From Amyelois transitella (taxonomy: Eukaryota > Arthropoda > Insecta > Lepidoptera > Pyralidae), in NCBI RefSeq assembly GCF_032362555.1, contig NC_083534.1:1702001-1766000 (forward strand): a DNA stretch of 64,000 bases, given 5' to 3'. Shown here piece after piece: positions 40,132 to 48,313 of the stretch. Position 1 is the stretch's first letter; each line of letters opens with the position of its first letter. A program made the position numbers and the translations under genes. Under the pieces are notes generated by a model. The model was not told the DNA's origin and ran no database searches. It worked only from the letters and a program-made list of their open reading frames with translations.

Positions 40132-41791
40132 CAGCCTGGAAGACGGACCTGGACTTTTGCCCTTCAAATTGGGACCTACTAGACTAGTAACACATGACCA
40201 CTCCTTCCTACAATACATTGAGCTTAGTAGCATTGAGAAACATATTGAACTTGTTAAACACCAAATCGTAGAACTAAAAGTTAGATTACCTAATGATACT
40301 TATCAAATATTTGAACACCAGGTAGATTACTTAAGTAACAAATTAAATAAAACAACATACGAACTGGACAGTCTAGAACCCCATCGTTTACGAAGAGGTC
40401 TCGTAGATGGTCTAGGGTCTATGATAAAAAGTATAACAGGAAATTTAGATTATACAGACGCTATAAACTATAATAAGGCCATTGAATCTCTTGAAACCAA
40501 TCAAAAGAAATTAGCTAGTAACTATAATACCCACGTTAGCTTAAATAAGGAGTGGATGGCTCATCATGCGAGTGTATTAGTTAGTCTAGTAGAAAATCAA
40601 AAGAAACTTAACCATACATTGAATATTCTTCTAGACGACGAGATCCATAAGAATAGCAATCTGATAAAATACGCTAAGTTAGCTCAGTTCTTATCGATCG
40701 TCACCAATAATATAGATGAACTCTCAAACGAATTACGCAGAATAGAAGATATATTGGCGTTCACTCGTACATCAAGTGTCCATCACTCGATGTTAAGAGT
40801 CGACATTTTAAGTAAGATTATTAGAAAACTTAAGGAATTATATAATAACGAACAATTATTAGATATAGATTTAAGAGACTATTATAATATCATACAGGCA
40901 GGTTCATATTATATGAATAGACAAATAGTTATAGTTTTCAAGTTTCCAATACTTTCAACAGAAACCTATGATCTTTATAAATTACCTATAGTACCCAACC
41001 AATATAACCAAATCCTAATACCCCCTCATCCTTTACTAGCAACCAACGGTAAAGAGTACATGTACATAGAGGCAGAATGCCCGAAGATACAATCTCGATA
41101 CCTATGTCAACCAACAACTTACCAGCAAATTAGATCGGATTCTGACTGTATCCAGACACTCATCTTCAGACAGGCCATCGACGACTCCTGCCAGCAGATC
41201 ACCGTCAATCTTACAAGAGAGACGCTAGAAAAGTTGGATGACAGACATTACATCCTAACTCTTCCACGGCCAACCAAAGTACGATTTACATGTGAGCGAG
41301 ATGAATACCGAATTCTGCATCGTAGCCATCTCATTACTATTCCACGTCGGTGTTCAGTTCAAACAGATGACTTCACCATCTACAACTCTCAAGATCGCGT
41401 CGAAGGACAACCCGTCAAGATATTCAACATCCCCGATAACCCGGACCTACACATCTCATCGCAGCCAGCGATAACTCTTAATTCTATCGACCTGAAGATG
41501 CTTCGGAACATTCAAGATAGAGTTTTATCCCAGAAACCCATGGAAATGGACGAAGTGAATACAGCATCCCTATACCACACTACAGTACCATTATATGTAT
41601 TGCTGAGCATCACTGCAGTCGCAGCTACGGTTATATTAAGCCGCAAATATATGAACCGAAGACAGAATCCTGGAACCACAGACGATATCCCGAAGACTGA
41701 AGAAACTTCCAGATCCACAACTATATACAGCATCCCAAGCCCTGCAAACAGAATATCGAACGCAACATTTTCGTTAAAGAACCTAAAATAG
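40103..41791 (+). CDS. env: Env-like membrane glycoprotein, 562 aa
   Basis: A third ORF with features of insect retrovirus envelope proteins of the F type: a furin-like site (RLRR, residues 95-98) immediately followed by a Gly-rich hydrophobic segment (GLVDGLGSMI), helical repeats with N-glycosylation sites, Cys-rich ectodomain and a single membrane segment near 495-515 (LYVLLSITAVAATVILS) with a 45-residue tail. The first 40 residues show no signal peptide, so the true N-terminus may come from a spliced leader exon. No disruption seen. Confidence 0.85.
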   Translation: MTRAQEVQVDSLEDGPGLLPFKLGPTRLVTHDHSFLQYIELSSIEKHIELVKHQIVELKVRLPNDTYQIFEHQVDYLSNKLNKTTYELDSLEPHRLRRGLVDGLGSMIKSITGNLDYTDAINYNKAIESLETNQKKLASNYNTHVSLNKEWMAHHASVLVSLVENQKKLNHTLNILLDDEIHKNSNLIKYAKLAQFLSIVTNNIDELSNELRRIEDILAFTRTSSVHHSMLRVDILSKIIRKLKELYNNEQLLDIDLRDYYNIIQAGSYYMNRQIVIVFKFPILSTETYDLYKLPIVPNQYNQILIPPHPLLATNGKEYMYIEAECPKIQSRYLCQPTTYQQIRSDSDCIQTLIFRQAIDDSCQQITVNLTRETLEKLDDRHYILTLPRPTKVRFTCERDEYRILHRSHLITIPRRCSVQTDDFTIYNSQDRVEGQPVKIFNIPDNPDLHISSQPAITLNSIDLKMLRNIQDRVLSQKPMEMDEVNTASLYHTTVPLYVLLSITAVAATVILSRKYMNRRQNPGTTDDIPKTEETSRSTTIYSIPSPANRISNATFSLKNLK

Positions 41792-41802
41792 TTGCGTTTC
41801 TA

Positions 41803-41812
41803 AGGGTGGAGG
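41803..41812 (+). promoter_or_regulatory. Polypurine tract
   Basis: AGGGTGGAGG directly precedes the 3' LTR and follows the env stop by a dozen bases. It is the expected primer for plus-strand synthesis. One T interrupts the run. Confidence 0.75.
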
Positions 41813-42095
41813 TGTTACGGGATTGTCCTATAGGAAGACCGCTGACCTGTCACATCATTGCACACGGCACCGATGCAATGAATTGCGCAAGTGAAGTAAA
41901 GTGCCGACGCAGCAGCACGTGCAAGCCTCGACGCCCGCCCGGAGACCGGACGCCTCGGCCACTTGGGCTTCACACTTCGACCCATGCACTTACTTGTAAT
42001 TAGTCGTAATTATAACTTGTAATTTCATTCTTTTAATAAATTAGTATTTTAAATTTTGGTTTTTTTTGAGACCTCCGACTCGCTGGACCATAATT
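41813..42095 (+). repeat. 3' LTR
   Basis: Same length and, by eye, same sequence as the 5' LTR, directly after the purine-rich tract. Followed by AGCA. Confidence 0.95.
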
Positions 42096-42204
42096 AGCAT
42101 ACTTAAAACTAGCATGCTTATTGCTAGCAAATGTAAACAGTTCATAAGCATACTCATATTAAGCATACTTAATAGCACGTTTTTTAGCATGCTAGTAATG
42201 AGCA
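42096..42204. repeat. Subterminal AGCATGCT/AGCATACT motif array (right)
   Basis: Eight or more related words in 110 bp (e.g. TTAGCATACTTA, CTAGCATGCTTA, TAAGCATACTCA, TTAGCATGCTAG), in line with the left subterminal array and with 34,457-34,517. This is the Harbinger right end displaced by the retrovirus. Confidence 0.7.
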
Positions 42205-42216
42205 TGTGTAACTGTA

Positions 42217-42588
42217 CCTTTACGCTTTGTGACTGTTTCTTTTCTTTCACATTTTCTTGTGTATTGTGAACTTACTCTATCCTCCTTCTAACCCTATATC
42301 TTCTATGCTTCAACTGTATGTGCTTGTGCTACCCGTGTAATTGTGTATTCGGAAATAAACACCGTGAACTGCAATCGGACTTTTACTTGCCACTGACTGA
42401 AGCCAGGATTCCTAGGTAGGCATTGCACATCATTACCGACATATCTACCTATCATCCAAAATGCGCAATGGGAAATGGCAAGCCCTTCAAAGTAGAAGAG
42501 CTTAACTACGAAGATTTCATCGATCTGAAGGCAGGTACTGACTGAAGAAATAGGGATAAACACAACTAAAACTATAGACGACAAAAAT
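42217..42588. other. Non-coding flank of the Harbinger element, possible LTR end
   Basis: No gene. GGAAATAAACACCGTGAACTG near 42,350 with the following ATTCCTAGGTAGGCATTGCAC looks like a Copia LTR 3' end and its neighbour, but I could not define the borders. Confidence 0.3.
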
Positions 42589-42855
42589 ATGAAATTAACC
42601 GAACTCAAAATGATATGGTTCTTGAAGAATAGTGACACTAACGAGTACAAAACTTCTTTTGACGAGGCAGAAGCTTGGACGAAGATTCTGATCAAGCCTA
42701 GAACTGGGTCTGGACGCAGAACCGGCAGACCTCGAAGTGAGGCCACTATTCAAGATGTTTCACTAAAACCCGCATATCTTTCTAAGATCTCAATTACACA
42801 GCAGAAGCAAAAAGATCTGTCCTTAATAAAAAAAACATGTTGTTCCATCGCAATA
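42589..42855 (+). pseudogene. Unrecognised ORF fragment, probably transposon-derived
   Basis: An 89-codon frame with MIWFLKNSDTNEYKTSFDEAEAW, then GRRTGRPRSEATIQDV and ISITQQKQKDL. The last part resembles short segments seen in repeated insect ORFs (a K/Q-rich ISxxKxKDL pattern), but I cannot assign the family. Frames upstream appear related (GINTTKTIDDKN). Confidence 0.3.
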
Positions 42856-42859
42856 TAAG

Positions 42860-43230
42860 TACTTATTTCTATGATTCAATCTTAGATTAGTCAAAATTTT
42901 TTTAAGTTTGTTTTTCCCTTTGGAGAATAAGGTTTATATTGATACGATGATTTATTTTTTTAGAAGAGCGTTATTTTGTAACGTTTCATTTTTCATTTCA
43001 TCGTTTTATCAAGATGTTGGAACAAGGATTTTACAATTTTTTTGTTAAAATTTGGTTTTGTTCAGTCACAAGCAGCTTGTCGTGTATTTGTAGGTAATTT
43101 TCAGTGCTTAAAAGCTTTATTTATTTTGTATGTAGATAATGCTTAAATCATGTAAGATTCAAATACGGTTTTAGATCACATAATCAATTATTTAGGACAA
43201 AGTTTTTGGAATTGAAGTTGAATCGTTGTT
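42860..43230. other. AT-rich stretch without gene
   Basis: Nothing recognised. Continues into a Copia RT remnant. Confidence 0.4.
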
Positions 43231-43350
43231 GGAATAGAAATTGAAAGACATGATAATGCTTTTTATGTACACCAAAAACATTATATAGAACAGTTTATAA
43301 ATAAATTTAATATGAATAATTCAAATCCTAGAATTATATCAATTGATGCT
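43231..43350 (+). pseudogene. Copia reverse transcriptase fragment
   Basis: GIEIERHDNAFYVHQKHYIE, then QFINKFNMNNSNPRIISID matches the end of Copia reverse transcriptases (FLGIEVxRxxxxIxLxQxxYIxxILxKFxMxxxxP). Only about 40 residues remain. Confidence 0.7.
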
Positions 43351-44245
43351 AATTTTCAAAATGACTGCACATCGCCGTCGTTATTATCTGAAGATCGTGA
43401 TGTACCTGACTGTAGCTCTGAGTCGCAAAAACAGCCTTTGGCTCTAATGCTCCCTTTGCTTGAATGTTCATCTCCACCTTCTGCAGTCAAAAAATCAAAC
43501 TTCAACTAATGCTGTCGATAAATTGGTTGACTACAGTTCTTTCTGTGAATCTAATGCTGAAGATAATATAGAACAATCAGACATTAATATTTGCGATAGG
43601 GAACTACAATATCATTCTCCGTTTCCAAGCACGTCTGGACACCATTTACAACGAAGACCAGTGTTTCATTTATGTTCATCAGATTCATACGATGAAACTA
43701 TTATTGATATAAACAGATTGTAAAAATATATTCAAAAGTCTGCTTACTACCATAAGATTTATACGTCATCAGAATCAGAATATAAGGGAGTGGAGCCACC
43801 TCAAATAGAGCCAGATCGAATAGAGATTCGGGACATCCAAAGAGACGACCATCATTCCGATGATTCTAACAATGTGCCATTATCAAATATAAAACAAAGG
43901 CATTAATAAAAAAAACAAAAGAGGTCTCCGTTTCACGAATTCATACGGACACCTAACTTTGTAACAGTCAGAAGTAAGCCAAGGGTAAAAGCGATTAATT
44001 ATATTGGTCAAAAAATAACCAAACCAAGGTACTACGAACAATGTGTTGGGCTAGTTAGCCAAACACATTCTTAGTTAAGAATGACGTTTTTATGCCCAGA
44101 TTGTAACTAAAAGCATAATTAATTAGGTAGGACACCCAAGAAAACAATTGTTTTTTATAAGAAATTCCAAATAAATATGTTGATTCGCATGTTTTTGTAA
44201 AGGATGCACATTAGTTAGAGCCACAAGAGGCTTTCACACGATTTC
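43351..44245 (+). other. Unassigned acidic coding remnants, then non-coding
   Basis: Frames rich in Ser/Glu/Asp (SSDSYDETIIDINRL, YTSSESEYKGVEPPQIEP) suggest the C-terminal tail of a transposase-like protein. No diagnostic motif. From 44,000 nothing coding is seen. Confidence 0.3.
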
Positions 44246-44760
44246 GGCAGTCGACGCGTTAGCGCTGGCTCAGTTCCCTCCCCTCCACCTCATAATAAAC
44301 GAGACCTTTGAAATTCATAAAATTAAACTGACAGGTATATGTAGAAAATTACCCGACGACATCGCGTTATACACAAAAACCAAAGTGAACGGCCTTTTAT
44401 ACCCCGCTAACCGAATAACCACCACATTCGATGAAGCCATCACACAAAAAGACACCACCGCTCTCATCAATCCCGATGCTCCTAACATCTTCACTGATGG
44501 TAGCAAAAAAGAAGACGGGCAAGCGGGGGCTTCATTCGTGGTGATGCTGGAAGGACAGCGTCCAGTTATCAAACAATTTAAGTTGTGCCGCACCGCGTTC
44601 GTATTCATGTGCGAGCTATTGGCGATAACCGAAGCCCTCAGGTGGCTTACCAACAGTCACTTTACAGATGCTGTCAAATTTTCCAACTCCCAATCTCCAT
44701 TAAAAGCAATTCAAGACCGCAGTAACAAAGAACCTATGGTAAACCAAATTCATCACATGC
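44246..44760 (+). pseudogene. R1-clade LINE RNase H domain remnant
   Basis: The frame reads AVDALALAQFPPLHLIINE and, after a polar stretch, NIFTDGSKKEDGQAGASFV, then CELLAITEALRWL and SNSQSPLKAIQ. These are the Asp, Glu and Asp blocks of the RNase H domain found in R1-like LINEs (the last Asp appears as Asn, FSNSQS for SDSQS). The reverse transcriptase before it is missing. Confidence 0.7.
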
Positions 44761-44764
44761 TATT

Positions 44765-44995
44765 CCACCTCTCTTCCCGGAACACCACAGTAAAGTTCTT
44801 GTGGTTTTCGTCTTTTTCTTCGCCCTCCGTGGGGCTCCTCGACCGTTTGAGGAGGAAGGAGATCAGCCTCCTTTTCGGCGTTCCCATGTCGACGTGGGGG
44901 AGGGTGATAACTCCCCGCCTGGCGAGATCCAGGGCAGACAGGTCGTCCACCGATGGTGCGATCTCCCGCATCTTCCCCTCGCGGTGGGGTCACTT
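44765..44995 (-). other. GC-rich segment with short antisense ORF
   Basis: GC-rich block in AT-rich surroundings. The minus strand reads IAPSVDDLSALDLARRGVIT. I do not recognise it; it may be part of a 3' UTR of a retroelement. Confidence 0.3.
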
Positions 44996-45059
44996 AAAAT
45001 TTTGTAAGTTTGAACCGATTTCTTTGAAAGTTTCGTGTTGTCGTTGATGTCTTTTACTT

Positions 45060-45350
45060 TAAATTTAGTAGAGCTACTGCTAAATTTATAATAGTTTAAG
45101 TCTTTTTATTTATTCACTTAATTCCATTATTACATTAGTTTCTTCTTTGTTTCAATTTAATTACTTAAATTTTATTTTAAATTGGTTCAATTCCATTTAA
45201 GATAATTTTTAATTTGGTTTAAGTTTTCTTTTTTAATTCCTTTAGTTTTGTTTTTAATTACTTTAGTTACATTTTAGTTTATTTTTATTAGTAGTTTAGT
45301 TAATTATTAAAATTGCTTAGTGTAAGTTTTAGGTTTAGTTTGTTTAGGTT
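45060..45350 (+). repeat. Merlin 5' non-coding homologue
   Basis: Very T/A-rich sequence with the same word order as 53,760-54,020 upstream of the Merlin transposase (AGTTTAAGTCTTTTT..AATTACTTTAGT..ATTGCTTAGTG..GATTTAGTTTG). It lacks the coding part. Confidence 0.6.
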
Positions 45351-45364
45351 TTTTTGTTGTTTTG

Positions 45365-45471
45365 TATTATGTACCGACATTATGATTAGAACACAATGAC
45401 AGCCATGTTCATCTTCTTAGTACCAACATTATGATTAGAATACAATGAGAGCTATGTTCATCTTCGTAATA
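45365..45471 (+). repeat. Two imperfect 53-bp tandem repeats
   Basis: CATTATGATTAGAACACAAT...GTTCATCTTC is repeated at 45,380 and 45,433 with a few differences. Confidence 0.75.
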
Positions 45472-45635
45472 GACATTAATCAAACTAATGGTTTTGTTTA
45501 TAAAAAAATTTGTTATCTAACTATAAAATTGTGGGTCAGACCTTTCGGTCGATTCAAAGAAAACCCTAAAATCTGAATTAGATTCTTTATTTTAGAGTCA
45601 CAACAAAGAACAGCATTGTAGGATGGTCACGCACA

Positions 45636-46140
45636 CTGATGAAATAGTAATTTGCAAAGTTATAACAAGCGCCATCGCCATGCGTCTCTGCACATGTGCA
45701 GAGATAAGAAGTGGATGTACAGCGCGTTTCTCCTTCAACAATAGGCAACATCAAGGTGGCAGACAATAAGTCAGTGGCAGTGACAGGTGCAGGCAAAGTG
45801 GATTTACAAATAAAAGACTCCGATGGTGTAATACACAAAATACAGGTTAGAAATGTTTTGTATGTCCCCTTCCTGACAACTAATTTAATTTCTGTTAGTC
45901 AAATGGTAAACAATGGCTGTGAAGTGAAATTTCATAATCAAATTTTTTGATTTGTTTGTAAATTCTTTTTTTTTTTTTTTTTTTTTAAAAAAAAGAATTT
46001 ACAAACAAATCAAATAAAATAAGAATATCAAAATAAAAAATTGATTTTGACAGCTATGCATCGTAATAACATGTATTTACTGAATAATGTTACCGTCACA
46101 CCAGCATTGCTACCAACAGTAGATCCATATCTAACCAGTA
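45636..46140 (+). pseudogene. Copia protease/pre-integrase fragment
   Basis: IGNIKVADNKSVAVTGAGKV, then VRNVLYVPFLTTNLISVSQM and NNGCEVKFHNQIF match the segment following the Copia protease active site. After a fold-back tract, TAMHRNNMYLLNN resembles the gag-pre-integrase region. The active-site DSG is not included. The first 40 bases (TGATGAAATAGTAATTTGCA) also occur at 51,930, so an LTR-like end may be joined in. Confidence 0.65.
45946..46014. repeat. Perfect inverted repeat with poly-T/A centre
   Basis: TTTGATTTGTTTGTAAATTC (45,946-45,965) is mirrored by GAATTTACAAACAAATCAAA (45,995-46,014) around a T-run then A-run; arms total about 28 bp. It sits inside the Copia remnant. Confidence 0.9.
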
Positions 46141-46401
46141 TATAAACTGGCTCTCGCCCCCTCCATACGCAGATTTTTTGTAACATCACTCACGTGAACA
46201 TCTATATTCGGGTCACTCTCGCTCTTTGTGCGTAACTGTGTAGTCTTAGTCCGTAGTGTCCTGTGTAAATAATATTGTATCTTCAAGTTTATTAAAGTAA
46301 TTTAGTGGAATACAATAGTTTGATTCCTGGTCCTCTCCGAAGACAACAGCTGAACAACAGGGATGGGTTGGATTTCGTTGATATAAAAACGAAAGTTGGC
46401 T
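46141..46401 (+). promoter_or_regulatory. LTR-like promoter segment
   Basis: CCAGTATATAAACTGGC near 46,136 (TATA box), C-rich leader, ATTAAAGTAATTT and GATTCCTGGTCCTCTCCGA suggest a Copia LTR with its untranslated leader. Borders not established. Confidence 0.4.
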
Positions 46402-46606
46402 TCAGCTATTTACGCGGTGAGCATCAGTGAGTTACGGCCCCGGTCGATAAACATTTCGAATTCCATCATAAAGCGGTTTGTGTTTAGTGGACCCTAAGTG
46501 GTGTGACTGTGACTGTGTAAAAAGTGAAGTGCAATAACATCTTCAGCGCGGCCCATTCCGGTACGTATTCAAAGTATAACTCGCGTTCCCCCCCCTCCTA
46601 CTCGAA

Positions 46607-48313
46607 ATGGAGAAACCCCCCGACCCCGATGAACTCCCGGAGCATATTGTGGAGACGTTCAGGGATGTCCTAACGGACTACCTGACCTCAAGCGTCCACT
46701 TAAACAAGTTCTGCTTGTTCGCCAGGCTTAAACAGCCTTGGCTTAGTCCCTACCTGCCGAAGTTAATCGGCGCCTCGGCCAAGAAGGCCAAATCCCAGGC
46801 TTCGGAGGACTCTGAAGCCAATTCCCCCCCGTCCCAGACTGCTATGGAGGAATCCGACTCCTCGGAGCCGGAAACCCCCGCCGGTAACTCCATGAACACC
46901 CACATGGAGACTACCACCCTCTCTCCCGCCTCTCCCTCTTCATCGGACGATGAAGACTTCATCACCGTTGGCAATAAACGCCAAAAACGGTCAAAAGATA
47001 AGGCTCTCCCGCCTACCAAGGCCGCCAAGCCCTCGGGCGAGGCCAGGCCCTCTAAACCCAATCCCGCGCCCAAACCCGATAACGGCAGCCGATCCAAAGT
47101 CCCCCCTCCTCTTATCCTCCAAGATAAGAGCAAGTGGACGATGGTGTCGGCCGCCTGTAACGAACGGAACATCCGTTTCACTTCGGCCACCAACATCGGC
47201 CATGGGATCAGAATCAAGATCCCAACCGAACAAGACCACCGTGCCCTTCAGAAATTTCTGAGGGAACGGAACATATCATACCACACATACGCCCTGGAGG
47301 ACGAACGCCAACTACGCGTCGTAATCCGTAACGTCCCTTACGAGATCTCGGAGGACTTTATCCTCCAGGATCTAAAGTCCCAAAATCTCCCCGTGCTCGA
47401 GGTACATAGGATGTACCGAGCAAACAAAGGCACTAAGCAGCCTTTCAACCTTGTTCTTGTCATTTTAGAAATGACAAAGGCCGCGAAAGCGGTGTTCCAA
47501 ATTAAAGAGGTGGCTGGCCTCGGCGGTATCAACGTCGAGAAACCCCTCAGTCGCGGCGTTGTCGGCCAATGCCACAACTGCCAGCTGTACGGCCATTCGG
47601 CGAGACATTGTCACGCCAAACCTAGGTGCGTAAAGTGCCTAAACTCCCACTCCACTAAAGAGTGCCCACGCACTCGGGACTCCTCCGACCCGCCCGCTTG
47701 CGTCCTTTGCGGTGAATCGGGACACCCAGCCAACTGGCGGGGCTGCCCGAAAGCACCAAAAAGGCAGCAAAAAGGCTTTACTCCAAAGCCCCAAGGCAAG
47801 CCTCCCCAAATCCCTCAGAGGGCTGCACCTACGGCCCCAACCCCTCCCTCCTCCCGCCCCGCTACTTATGCGGACGTGACTAACGTCCAATTGCGTCCCC
47901 CCGCGGTTAGGAATCCCTGGACGGCTCCAAAACATGCTCCGTCGCCTCAGGCCTCACCTGTTGCGGCTTTGACTTCCCCCCCCCCAGGTTTTGAATCATC
48001 ACCGCCAAAAGCGGTGCAAAACCTCCCCCCCCCTCAGACGAGACAGACGGACCAGTGTCCCCGCGAAATCGCCACCGCCCGCGTCAATGGCGCGGTCGGT
48101 GACGGCATCACGGATGAGGACGCGTCGGCCGCTTTCTTCGGCGTGCTCAGAAGCGCTCCCGATCTGCAAATGATCGGCGTTATTGGGCGCGCCCTCATTG
48201 CGGCCGGCAATGACATCATTAAACGGATGGAGGTTATGTTCCTCTATAAATCCTTTTTTGACCAAATCGGGGAATATCAGATTCCCCAATCCACCCTCAA
48301 CAAGCGACCGTAA
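46607..48313 (+). CDS. Jockey-type LINE ORF1 protein (Gag-like), 568 aa
   Basis: Open throughout. N-terminal acidic and Ser/Pro-rich segment, then a conserved core (FLRERNISYHTYALEDERQL, RVVIRNVPYEISEDFILQDL) typical of Jockey-clade ORF1 before the zinc knuckles, then three CCHC-type knuckles (CHNCQLYGHSARHC, CVKCLNSHSTKEC, CVLCGESGHPANWRGC) and a Pro-rich tail. It likely binds LINE RNA as a chaperone and forms the ribonucleoprotein. The stop overlaps the ORF2 start, which suggests reinitiation. Confidence 0.9.
   Translation: MEKPPDPDELPEHIVETFRDVLTDYLTSSVHLNKFCLFARLKQPWLSPYLPKLIGASAKKAKSQASEDSEANSPPSQTAMEESDSSEPETPAGNSMNTHMETTTLSPASPSSSDDEDFITVGNKRQKRSKDKALPPTKAAKPSGEARPSKPNPAPKPDNGSRSKVPPPLILQDKSKWTMVSAACNERNIRFTSATNIGHGIRIKIPTEQDHRALQKFLRERNISYHTYALEDERQLRVVIRNVPYEISEDFILQDLKSQNLPVLEVHRMYRANKGTKQPFNLVLVILEMTKAAKAVFQIKEVAGLGGINVEKPLSRGVVGQCHNCQLYGHSARHCHAKPRCVKCLNSHSTKECPRTRDSSDPPACVLCGESGHPANWRGCPKAPKRQQKGFTPKPQGKPPQIPQRAAPTAPTPPSSRPATYADVTNVQLRPPAVRNPWTAPKHAPSPQASPVAALTSPPPGFESSPPKAVQNLPPPQTRQTDQCPREIATARVNGAVGDGITDEDASAAFFGVLRSAPDLQMIGVIGRALIAAGNDIIKRMEVMFLYKSFFDQIGEYQIPQSTLNKRP

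Larger units (their letters stand above)
34518..42095 (+). mobile_element. Errantivirus-type endogenous retrovirus (Gypsy superfamily), apparently complete
   Basis: Two 283-bp LTRs, at 34,518-34,800 and 41,813-42,095, start TGTTACGGGATT and end GGACCATAATT and look identical by eye. AGCA is duplicated on both sides (34,514-34,517, 42,096-42,099), the 4-bp duplication usual for this group. Gag, pol and env ORFs are open. It is 7,578 bp, inserted in the right-hand subterminal region of the Harbinger element, next to its transposase start. LTR identity and open ORFs point to a very recent insertion. Confidence 0.95.
31570..42214. mobile_element. PIF/Harbinger transposon, interrupted by an endogenous retrovirus
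   Basis: Terminal inverted repeats CAGTTACACATACTCATTAC (31,570) and its counterpart GTAATGAGCATGTGTAACTG (ending 42,214) match over about 28 bp with two differences. TA sits outside both ends. Without the 7,578-bp retrovirus and one AGCA copy the element is about 3.06 kb. It holds the usual two Harbinger proteins, a MADF (Myb/SANT-like) DNA-binding protein and a DDE transposase, both apparently intact. The exact target duplication (2 or 3 bp) is ambiguous. Confidence 0.88.
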
